Shown: piece after piece, positions 1-6,122 of the stretch
Layout of the letters: each line of letters starts with the position of its first letter
Numbering within the stretch: the first letter of the stretch is position 1
Origin: CAYMGQ01 sp964390055
GTDB lineage: Bacteria > Bacillota > Clostridia > Peptostreptococcales > Natronincolaceae
Length of the DNA: 6,122 bases
Assembly: GCA_964390055.1 (NCBI GenBank)
Contig: CAYMGQ010000042.1
Span: 1 to 6,122, forward strand
Reading direction: 5' to 3'
Notes under the pieces: model-generated
What the model was told of the DNA's origin: nothing
Databases searched by the model: none
What the model saw: the letters and a program-made list of their open reading frames with translations, nothing else
Translations under genes and position numbers: made by a program

Positions 1-52
1 TTTATTATATCATGTTCGGAGAAAAACTGTCCTATTTAGTATAGCCGATCCA
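1..52 (-). mobile_element. End of an insertion-sequence-like element, left copy (partial)
   Basis: This is the terminal part of an element that continues beyond the left edge. Read on the minus strand from base 52 it starts TGGATCGGCTATACTAAAT, then GACAG, and it matches the right edge of the window (6062-6113) at 38 of 52 positions without gaps, including 23 of the first 26. The match stops abruptly at the TG: the neighbouring bases differ on the two sides. A 5'-TG terminus and a GACA block about 20 bases in resemble IS3-family ends, but no transposase is visible, so the family is a guess. It interrupts the drmA-like gene and supplies its last six codons plus the TAG stop. The 5 bases next to it (cttat, 53-57) do not match those beside the right copy (gcctc), so the two edges are not a simple target duplication of one insertion. 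Confidence 0.7.
4..33 (-). promoter_or_regulatory. Outward-facing promoter-like signal in the left IS end
   Basis: On the minus strand, AGGACA (33-28) stands 18 nt before a consensus TATAAT (9-4), preceded by TG in the extended -10 position (TGATATAAT). It points leftwards out of the window, away from the operon end, so it would drive genes of the element outside. The right IS end has the same signal with the same spacing. Confidence 0.5.
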
Positions 53-2380
53 CTTATAGGTTGCAAGATAATTGATCTCAGCCGAGATACGGTCAGATAT
101 GATGATAGAATTTGAGCCAAGCTCTTTCAGTGAATTAAAGTAGCCTACATATGTATAGAACTGGTCAATAACGTCTGTCGGCTTTCCTTGCAGTCTGTAC
201 AGATGCTTCATGAAAGTCAGCAGTGCAAAAATCTTTATCAACATCTCCGACGTACCGAAGCCTATAGAGCAAACACCGATATACGTTCTTGCAGGACGTT
301 TTTCCTTGTCAGCTTCAATAGCAAAGAACGAATCTGTATGCTCTAAGCCATTCGGAGGGAACTGTATCATATTCCTGTTATAAAGGATCTTGATCTGTTT
401 ATCAGCATTCTTTACAGTTGCCGTAGATGCGATGATCTTAGGAACGCTGCCGTAATGCCGACAGATATTCTCTATCGCCATTTCATATATGCCAGTGATT
501 GAACCAAGCGGCCCCGAAATAAGGTGTAGCTCGTCCTGAATAATAAGCTCAGGTGGTTTACAGCCGTTTGCACCGAGTATATTGCCTGCCTGTTCTTCCC
601 ACGTTATTCTCGTAAACTTATCAACAGTACTTAGAATAAACGTAGGAGCGACACGGTAAATATCATCATCTACTACATAAATCGGTAAGTGGTTATGGAA
701 CTCGCATTCAGGGTTATTACAGCAGGAAATATTCATTGAACCGCCTACTATATCATAGCCGCCTATGCCGATCTCTGCACCGCACCACGGGCATTTCGTT
801 ATCTGCATTGGATTTGCTTCATATATTGTAGCAGTTGAATCCTCACGGAGCTTCTTTAGCGTTTCAGAGGCGTCCATGATATGATTTGGTGTCATACCTG
901 AACCAATCCACAAGCCAATAGAGATTTCTTCACCAGGGATACCATATTTCTTACGCATATGCTCACAAGCACACACAAGTGCCGTTGCTCGCTCAAACTG
1001 CTGGAGCGTAAGAAGACGTAGGGTGTATCTCATGATAATAGTGATACCGTTTACGTTGTAATTGACTTCATTCAGCCTTCTGAAGAATATCGAAAACGCT
1101 GATAAACCGAGATATGCTTCTGTTTTACCGCCGCCGGTAGGAAACCACAGAAGATCAACGTCATTATGATACTCCGAGTCGCTATCTACTATGTCGGGGA
1201 TTATTTGTAGGATATAAGCCATCTGGAACGGATACCAGCTTACTGTATCTGAAGGGCAGTGCTTTGTTTTAACACGCTGTAGCAGCATAGCCTCATTCAT
1301 GTAAAGGAATGATTTCCACGCAGTATCGTTCTTTCTGATCACCTCAACACCATTACGCAGGCGCTCTATGCACCTCTCAATATTGTTGAATGAGTCAGCA
1401 GCAGTATCAGGGTATTTCTCCACTAATTCAGTATTTTTCTTTAGTGCAATAAACCATTCTTCGTATTGCATAATAAAGGAATCAAACTGATAGCAAGCTA
1501 CGGTTCGATCTGCTTTTTTCCAGTATTCCATGTAGAGATACTCAGAATGATTGAAAAGCCTCGGCATCATCTGTAACATTCTGTACTGCGGAATGAATTC
1601 ACTTCTTACCTCTGTTACAACACCTTGACTTTCGATATGAACAGATGAACAGCCGTGACCATACGAATAGTTGTTGACAGAATCATAGAGCATATCATTC
1701 TTTTCTTCTTCAAAAGACTTGTGGATATTTCTTCTGTAAACAGGCATGAAACCTTTATTGCTTTTAACAGACAGTATGCACTGGAACAAAGCACCTGTGT
1801 TGCTTTCCAAGAACTCATTTCCTGCCTTATGCCTGTTAAGAACAGATACAGTAATAAGCTCACTGTTATCGCTGCCTATCTTCCTGACATGGAAATAGAC
1901 CGTAATATCCTGATCTCCGCTATCGGAAATAATCTGATTACAAACCTTATCAGGAACGATCACTTTTTGGGAGAATGATTTAGCTTCTCTTGAATAATAA
2001 TGCCGTTTGACTTCCTTTCCGTTGTCGGTTATCATCTGCTCTGAGTGATGATATACGGCATAGGTAAAGGAAATAGTTAATTCGTCACCTGAAAATGAAG
2101 CAAAGGATACTCCCATAATTGAAGGCTTGAATACGCTGACATTCTTAGGTTTTTCGCTGTCTTCTGAATCATCCTCAAACATTTCCTCAGTCGCACTGTC
2201 GGTTAAAACAGCATCAGAGTCCTTACTTTTAGGCTGTGCCCAAAGGATTCCGAGCGAATAACGGCTTAACGGTTCTTCCATCTCTAATACTTCATTATCT
2301 TCAACCGGACCGATGAAATCAGTCCTCAGATGTTCTGCAATATCGTCTATTGCATCGTAAAACTTTGGAAAATGCGACAT
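32..2380 (-). CDS. drmA: DrmA-like DISARM/YprA-family helicase, C-terminally truncated by an IS end
   Basis: This is an SF2-type helicase resembling DrmA of the DISARM anti-phage system, a presumed ATP-driven DNA translocase. Numbered from the ATG at 2380 (782 aa), an N-terminal region (~1-390) holds an acidic low-complexity linker (~55-80). Helicase domain 1 follows: Walker A PTGGGKTE (414-421), a motif Ia region MRYTLRLLTLQQFERA (450-465), a cysteine cluster suggesting a zinc ribbon (CPWC at 530-533; CC at 553-554; C559), DEXH box QDELHLISG (615-623) and STAT (652-655). Helicase domain 2 begins at VGYFNSLKELG (745-755) and then breaks off. The last six residues (WIGYTK) and the stop are encoded by the IS end at 1-52. 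Relatives are usually over 1,000 aa, so the motif V/VI region with the arginine finger is missing and ATP-driven activity is probably lost. A TTG at 2413 extends the frame but overlaps the upstream gene; the ATG at 2380, 4 nt after that gene's stop, is a better start. Confidence 0.85.
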   Translation of the reverse strand: MSHFPKFYDAIDDIAEHLRTDFIGPVEDNEVLEMEEPLSRYSLGILWAQPKSKDSDAVLTDSATEEMFEDDSEDSEKPKNVSVFKPSIMGVSFASFSGDELTISFTYAVYHHSEQMITDNGKEVKRHYYSREAKSFSQKVIVPDKVCNQIISDSGDQDITVYFHVRKIGSDNSELITVSVLNRHKAGNEFLESNTGALFQCILSVKSNKGFMPVYRRNIHKSFEEEKNDMLYDSVNNYSYGHGCSSVHIESQGVVTEVRSEFIPQYRMLQMMPRLFNHSEYLYMEYWKKADRTVACYQFDSFIMQYEEWFIALKKNTELVEKYPDTAADSFNNIERCIERLRNGVEVIRKNDTAWKSFLYMNEAMLLQRVKTKHCPSDTVSWYPFQMAYILQIIPDIVDSDSEYHNDVDLLWFPTGGGKTEAYLGLSAFSIFFRRLNEVNYNVNGITIIMRYTLRLLTLQQFERATALVCACEHMRKKYGIPGEEISIGLWIGSGMTPNHIMDASETLKKLREDSTATIYEANPMQITKCPWCGAEIGIGGYDIVGGSMNISCCNNPECEFHNHLPIYVVDDDIYRVAPTFILSTVDKFTRITWEEQAGNILGANGCKPPELIIQDELHLISGPLGSITGIYEMAIENICRHYGSVPKIIASTATVKNADKQIKILYNRNMIQFPPNGLEHTDSFFAIEADKEKRPARTYIGVCSIGFGTSEMLIKIFALLTFMKHLYRLQGKPTDVIDQFYTYVGYFNSLKELGSNSIIISDRISAEINYLATYKWIGYTK

Positions 2381-2392
2381 ATCATCACTTCT
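2378..2392 (-). promoter_or_regulatory. Ribosome binding site and start of the drmA-like gene
   Basis: The minus strand reads AGAAG (2392-2388), TGA (stop of the upstream helicase gene, 2387-2385), TGAT, then ATG (2380-2378). AGAAG is a weak Shine-Dalgarno sequence about 7 nt from the ATG. The weak site and 4-nt gap point to translational coupling and favour this ATG over the in-frame TTG at 2413. Confidence 0.5.
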
Positions 2393-4706
2393 TTTCAAAT
2401 ACAAGTTTAGCAAGTCCTGTTATCTGAATACCAAAGCATATCCTTGATTTTTGATATTCAACCGGAACGCTTGCATCAAACTGCTTCAGCACTTCCGTAG
2501 TGATACCGCTGACATAAAGGTTTTCTAAGCTGTCGGGCAGATTGTATTTATAATCTGTTGAACTAACGCCCAGATCAAGCTCCGCTGTCATTTTCTTTGA
2601 AAGACAGCCTATACAACGTCCATTATGATAGATTTCATACATTCTCGAAATTGCTGAACGCTTAGCGGAGAGCTTGTCATACAGCTTAACACTGTGAATG
2701 ATGTACTCCTGTAAGTCAAGAATAGAGTCAAAATCTCCCGAAACAAAAGAATTGTTATCAATATCTCCGGTCAATCCGACGGTTATGCACTTGCAGTATT
2801 TATTGTTTGTCTTATAGATGTTATGCAGCCCTGTTTCAATAACTCGTCCTGACATGGTACGCTTAAAGTATTTCGTATTCTTCTTCATCGTTACAAACTG
2901 TGTCTTAGGACGTGTGAGAGCAACATATCTTACTCTTGCTTCTTCTGCGCTGTCAGAAGATGGTTTTATGTCTGATTCAATAAGGATAACCCTGTCAAAT
3001 TCGCTGCCTTTTGCCTTATGGATCGTTGAGACAGTCAGCATTGGCGCATCGCCAAAGAACTCGCTGGGGATATTATTGGAGATCGTAAGGGCTGTTATCA
3101 GCTTTTGAATGCTGATAACTGTTTTATCCTGAGAATCGGTAAGTTTGCATAGCAGTTCCCAAAGAACTTCGGGATCCAACTCAGTGTCACACCTGAATGT
3201 AAATCTCTCAATGAAGTCCTTCTTGCTTATGATCGGACGGCAGCAATCCCAAAATACATCTGCTATCCACCGAGGAAGCGGAAATACATTGTTTACACCT
3301 CTGTTAAGTGCATGAAGTATACCTTTTTCGCATAATAATCCGCTGATATACTCAGCTTCACCGTTATTTCGACAGAGAATAGCAGTTGATACAGTCGGAG
3401 CTTTTGTTAGTGTTTTGACGTAATGCTCGATCTTTGTCTTGCTTGAATATTTCGATACAATGCTGTTTGCATACTTATTCTGGTCAGTAAAGCTCTTACC
3501 CAGCAATACCTGACGCATTTTTGTCGCTTCTTCGGCTAATTCGTCAGATTGTCTTCTGTTTACTGTTATTTCATATCTGAGCATATCATCGGGGAACAGC
3601 TTTTCTGCAAGCTCATAGAACTTTACAGAATCCAGTGTAGCATCATCATCTGCCTCATAATCGTAAATTGACTGACAGCGATCTCCTGCAAGCAAATACC
3701 CACATTTTAAGTTCTTCAGGATTTTCAGAACCATCTCAGCACGCTCATTTACAAGGTCTTGTATCTCATCGACGATGAAATACTGAATACCTTCAAAATC
3801 TTCGGCTGATATGTATTTATTAAAGAGCTTTATACGCTCATTATAATCGTAACTATCAAAGTTTTCCTTAATCACCCCTTGATCTCTCATAGCCATAAGG
3901 AAATATGTTGCATACGAGTCAAACGTTAGCACACAAATGTTTTTGGCAGAGGGCTGGAGAACACCCTCCATAACAGCTTGTTCGATCTTGCATTCGACAA
4001 CATTCTTAGCAGAACGGGTGTAGCATAGGATATAGATCTCGTCAGCCGGACACAGATTGTTGGCGAGAATATATATCAACCGCTGAATAATGGTATAAGT
4101 TTTGCCTGTTCCCGGTCCTGAATTTAATATGATATGCGAACCCAGCGGAGCGGAAATAATGGCGTCAGGTGTCGTTATCTCCATATACTGACGGCTTTGT
4201 TCCTTGATTTCCTCAACTGCTTGCTCAGTAGGAGCAGTATATTCTTTTGGACTTTCCTCTGTTTTTGCCGTGTTTCTGTCCCTTTCAAAAACAACAGTAT
4301 CATCTTGTATGATGATTCCAAGTGCTTCAAAGAACTCCTGCAAGCTCTTTTTATCCTCAGCATCATCTTCCGTAACAGTTTCACGGGGAATTTCTCTCGG
4401 AACACAGCCGTTAAAGCCCGGACAAGAGGTATACTCACATCTGCTTTGCCAACGCAGAACACCGTCAACCATTACCGGACCAAATGACATCTCACCATTT
4501 TTAGCGTATGAACAGGTCTGGTTTCCCGATAGGATTCGGTTCTGAACGTCGGTTAATGGAATTGCTTCAAATCCCACAAAACTCCTGCGAATATCGTTAA
4601 GCAGTTTAGCACCTGTTATCTTCTCGGTGTATTTTCTATCCTTTTTGATGTCAGAATCACTCCTGATGTATATATTTGAAGCAATACTGATATTAGACTT
4701 AATCAT
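2385..4706 (-). CDS. UvrD/Rep-type superfamily 1 DNA helicase with cysteine-containing extensions
   Basis: This 773-aa protein is a complete SF1A helicase, expected to move along single-stranded DNA and unwind duplexes. In order: Walker A SGPGTGKT (196-203), Ia-like CYTRSAKN (228-235), Ib-like LTFDSYATY (260-268), DEIQD (313-317, the DExQD box), the motif III region GDRCQSIYDY (341-350), VNRRQSDE (382-389, motif IV arginine), VSTIHKAKGSEFDRVIL (559-575, motif V) and RVRYVALTRPK (591-601, motif VI). All catalytic motifs look intact. The first ~160 residues are not helicase core and carry C65, C90, C95 and C101, a possible metal site. The last ~170 residues also lie outside the core, with C638/C640 and C698/C701. 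No nuclease motif was found. The gene is 5 nt downstream of the Hsp70-like gene and 4 nt upstream of the drmA-like gene, so it probably acts with both in a defence complex or pathway. I do not recognise an established symbol for it. Confidence 0.9.
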   Translation of the reverse strand: MIKSNISIASNIYIRSDSDIKKDRKYTEKITGAKLLNDIRRSFVGFEAIPLTDVQNRILSGNQTCSYAKNGEMSFGPVMVDGVLRWQSRCEYTSCPGFNGCVPREIPRETVTEDDAEDKKSLQEFFEALGIIIQDDTVVFERDRNTAKTEESPKEYTAPTEQAVEEIKEQSRQYMEITTPDAIISAPLGSHIILNSGPGTGKTYTIIQRLIYILANNLCPADEIYILCYTRSAKNVVECKIEQAVMEGVLQPSAKNICVLTFDSYATYFLMAMRDQGVIKENFDSYDYNERIKLFNKYISAEDFEGIQYFIVDEIQDLVNERAEMVLKILKNLKCGYLLAGDRCQSIYDYEADDDATLDSVKFYELAEKLFPDDMLRYEITVNRRQSDELAEEATKMRQVLLGKSFTDQNKYANSIVSKYSSKTKIEHYVKTLTKAPTVSTAILCRNNGEAEYISGLLCEKGILHALNRGVNNVFPLPRWIADVFWDCCRPIISKKDFIERFTFRCDTELDPEVLWELLCKLTDSQDKTVISIQKLITALTISNNIPSEFFGDAPMLTVSTIHKAKGSEFDRVILIESDIKPSSDSAEEARVRYVALTRPKTQFVTMKKNTKYFKRTMSGRVIETGLHNIYKTNNKYCKCITVGLTGDIDNNSFVSGDFDSILDLQEYIIHSVKLYDKLSAKRSAISRMYEIYHNGRCIGCLSKKMTAELDLGVSSTDYKYNLPDSLENLYVSGITTEVLKQFDASVPVEYQKSRICFGIQITGLAKLVFEKK

Positions 4707-4720
4707 AATAATTATTCCTC
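4704..4720 (-). promoter_or_regulatory. Ribosome binding site of the SF1 helicase gene
   Basis: The minus strand has GAGGAA (4720-4715), formed by the last two sense codons of the Hsp70-like gene, then 8 nt that include its TAA stop, then ATG (4706-4704). This is a good Shine-Dalgarno match at good spacing, and it supports the ATG start and coupled translation of the two genes. Confidence 0.6.
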
Positions 4721-6061
4721 GATATCTTTTAGGTCATAGTAGAATCGGAGCTTATTGATCTCACGCTCTACACGATAGTCCTCGCCAATATATTTGTTTT
4801 TAATGTCAACCCTTGCTATCTGGTCTTTACCAATTCCTACTTCAAGATCAAATTTCTCGTATACATAACCCTTTGCATTGACAGAAATCGTAGCATATCG
4901 GTTTTTGCCAGTAGAATCGGTAAAGATAAAGTGTGCATCATAGGAGTCTGTTGTCAGAGAGAATGAAATAGGCTCACTCTGGTCTCCGACCTTATTGACA
5001 TCTTTCTTTAAGATAGGGTAAGTTTCACCATCACTCAGCAAGATACAAATATCATCGCTCAGTCTGAAATCACAATCTATCGCAGATGTTATTGCAGCTC
5101 CTTTAGCAACCATCCACTGATACCTGTTATTTTCATCATCAAATATTATCTTATCCTCACCAAATAAGGAAAGAATAATGTCAGCAAACGGTCTTAAACC
5201 GCTGGATCCGCCTGCAAGAATAACGGCATCAATGTTTTCAGGACTGACATTAGCCTTTTCCATTATCTTCAAGATAGAGTTAAGTACGTTTTCTGTAATC
5301 AGCGGCGTAATTATATCAGAGAACATATCATAATCTATATCTACGGGCTTTGAGCCTTCGCCTAAAGTCATCGTATAATCATCGTACTCCGAAAATTCGA
5401 TTTTCATACGCTCCACTTCATTCATGAGCTTATCTTTTCTTCTTGATTCAAGCTCCTCAAATGAAACACCCGGGTACACTTTCGGCATCAGTCTCATGGC
5501 AAGCTCTTTATCAATATCATCGCCGCCGAATTTGATACCATAAACAGCGTCTTCGTATACCTGATTATGTTTGAGGTTCAGAATACTAAGATCGAGCGTA
5601 CCACCGCCGAAGTCAATAACCATGACCTTTGAAAAAGCCTTAATATCCTTGACTTTTGAGATATATGCTGCTGATGATTCACTGACAAAGCCTTTTACCT
5701 TGATACCGACACATTCAGCGGCCTCAAGCAGTTCTGTTCTTGCTCTTGCTGAAAAGTCAACAGGAATAGAAAATACCGCTTCATCAAAATCAGGTCTGAT
5801 ACGCTTGACTGTTTCTTTTACATGGTTCAGAAAGAGTGCAGCAAGCACCTTTCCTGTAAACCTCATACCATTTACAACGATCTCCTGATCTGTTCCGAGC
5901 AGCGACTTAAAAGAAGTGATGATCTGATAATCATCAGCATATTCGTTGATTTTCTCCTTTACTTCACGCCCGAACTTAAAGTCATTCTCAACTGTCTTTG
6001 ATATTGCTATGCAGGAACTGAACGGAGTAAGGTCTTTACCGTCCGTACCGTATCCTGCCTC
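4712..6061 (-). CDS. Hsp70/DnaK-like ATPase, 5' end removed by an IS end (partial)
   Basis: This is the remnant of an Hsp70-type ATPase, 449 codons with no stop. The first in-frame ATG is at 5866 (384 aa), but homology continues upstream: DLTPFSSCIAIS fits the DnaK TPS-VAF strand and IITSFKSLLG fits the DnaK SIKRLMG region. The true start therefore lay beyond the IS junction at 6061/6062. From the ATG at 5866, residues 31-36 are VFSIPV, phosphate-2 loop DFGGGTLDLS is 85-94, adenosine loop VILAGGSSGLRP is 215-226, and WMVAKGAAI is 251-259. Residues ~265-384 look like a short beta-type substrate-binding part, with no helical lid. Phosphate-1 loop (GIDLGTTNS in DnaK) is missing, so ATP binding should be impaired. 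Upstream codons 6062-6079 come from the IS end and lack a start. No GTG or TTG lies between the junction and 5866. It would be the first gene of the operon if nothing preceded it. In a DrmA context it more likely serves as a regulatory or remodelling ATPase than as a housekeeping chaperone; that role is inferred. Confidence 0.82.
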   Translation of the reverse strand, partial: EAGYGTDGKDLTPFSSCIAISKTVENDFKFGREVKEKINEYADDYQIITSFKSLLGTDQEIVVNGMRFTGKVLAALFLNHVKETVKRIRPDFDEAVFSIPVDFSARARTELLEAAECVGIKVKGFVSESSAAYISKVKDIKAFSKVMVIDFGGGTLDLSILNLKHNQVYEDAVYGIKFGGDDIDKELAMRLMPKVYPGVSFEELESRRKDKLMNEVERMKIEFSEYDDYTMTLGEGSKPVDIDYDMFSDIITPLITENVLNSILKIMEKANVSPENIDAVILAGGSSGLRPFADIILSLFGEDKIIFDDENNRYQWMVAKGAAITSAIDCDFRLSDDICILLSDGETYPILKKDVNKVGDQSEPISFSLTTDSYDAHFIFTDSTGKNRYATISVNAKGYVYEKFDLEVGIGKDQIARVDIKNKYIGEDYRVEREINKLRFYYDLKDIEE

Positions 6062-6122
6062 TGGATAGGCTATACTAAATTAGACAGAAAACATTCGGAC
6101 ATGGTATAATGAGAAAAACCGT
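6062..6122 (+). mobile_element. End of an insertion-sequence-like element, right copy (partial)
   Basis: This is the terminal part of an element continuing past the right edge. It begins TGGATAGGCTATACTAAAT, followed by GACAG, and is an inverted, diverged copy of the left edge (38 of 52 matches, no gaps). It begins within the Hsp70-like gene, so that gene's reading frame meets a TAA (minus strand, 6082-6080) a few codons into the element. The 27% divergence suggests two related elements, or the two non-identical ends of one element type, rather than identical copies of one end. No transposase sequence is in view, so the family (IS3-like by its TG terminus and GACA block) is tentative. Confidence 0.7.
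6081..6110 (+). promoter_or_regulatory. Outward-facing promoter-like signal in the right IS end
   Basis: TAGACA (6081-6086; five of six bases match TTGACA) is followed after 18 nt by a perfect TATAAT (6105-6110), with TG at 6102-6103 making an extended -10. It reads rightwards out of the window, away from the operon, and would most simply transcribe the element's transposase. It cannot drive the operon genes, which read the other way. Confidence 0.6.

Noticed and set aside
1655..1978. Plus-strand open frame of 107 codons
   Set aside because: It lies wholly inside the drmA-like gene on the other strand, has no recognisable motif and no separate regulatory context; it is a shadow frame.
2381..2413. 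TTG at 2413 as the start of the drmA-like gene
   Set aside because: It overlaps the end of the SF1 helicase gene by 29 bases. The ATG at 2380 sits right after that gene's stop with a Shine-Dalgarno-like AGAAG at suitable distance.
2818..3108. Plus-strand open frame of 96 codons
   Set aside because: It is antisense to the helicase core of the SF1 gene (motif V/VI region) and its product is unlike any known family.
4134..4545. Overlapping frames on both strands of 97-117 codons
   Set aside because: All lie within the N-terminal part of the SF1 helicase gene, whose frame is well supported by its ribosome binding site and downstream motifs.
4707..4711. Internal promoter or terminator between the genes
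   Set aside because: The gaps are 5 nt and 4 nt, with no room for a hairpin terminator, and I saw no convincing promoter pair in the preceding coding ends.
5571..5888. Plus-strand open frame of 105 codons
   Set aside because: It is antisense to the conserved DFGGGT-containing part of the Hsp70-like gene, so it is a shadow of that gene.
53..6061. Matching target-site duplication next to the two IS ends
   Set aside because: The 5 bases inside the left junction (cttat) and the right junction (gcctc) differ, so the edges are not the two sides of a single simple insertion.
1..6122. Inverted edge repeats as recombination sites of an invertible (phase-variable) segment
   Set aside because: Both interrupted frames meet a stop within the repeat, so inversion would not restore coding. 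The repeats are only 73% identical, and IS ends with outward promoters explain them better.

Overview
The window is moderately AT-rich DNA with tightly packed genes. It resembles a gut-type clostridial genome (Ruminococcus/Oscillospiraceae-like Bacillota), but that placement rests only on base composition, codon use and general style and is weak. All three genes lie on the minus strand and read right to left as one compact operon. The intergenic gaps are 5 nt and 4 nt, and no stretch over 300 bases lacks a gene.

In transcription order the operon encodes: (1) an Hsp70/DnaK-like ATPase with a short beta-type C-terminal part and no helical lid (4712-6061, start missing); (2) a UvrD/Rep-type superfamily 1 helicase with unusual cysteine-bearing extensions at both ends (2385-4706, complete); and (3) a DrmA-like helicase of the DISARM/YprA family (about 32-2380, C-terminus missing). 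DrmA-type helicases are core parts of the anti-phage DISARM system and its relatives. I read the locus as part of a DISARM-related defence operon in which an Hsp70-like ATPase and an SF1 helicase accompany the DrmA helicase. The usual partners DrmB (DUF1998), DrmC (PLD nuclease) and a methyltransferase are not in the window and would be expected downstream, beyond the left edge.

Both edges are the ends of insertion-sequence-like elements. Bases 52 to 1 (minus strand) and 6062 to 6113 (plus strand) align without gaps at 38 of 52 positions. The similarity starts abruptly at 5'-TGGAT, carries a 13-base identical core, and contains a promoter-like signal at the same place (GACA-type -35, 18-nt spacer, TG-n-TATAAT) pointing out of the window. 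The left element cuts drmA inside its second helicase domain and supplies its last six codons and stop. The right element removes the Hsp70 start and its first nucleotide-binding loop. As it stands the operon is therefore broken at both ends, with only the middle gene complete. Either two insertions (or an IS-mediated rearrangement) dismantled it, or this is a contig assembled between repeats.
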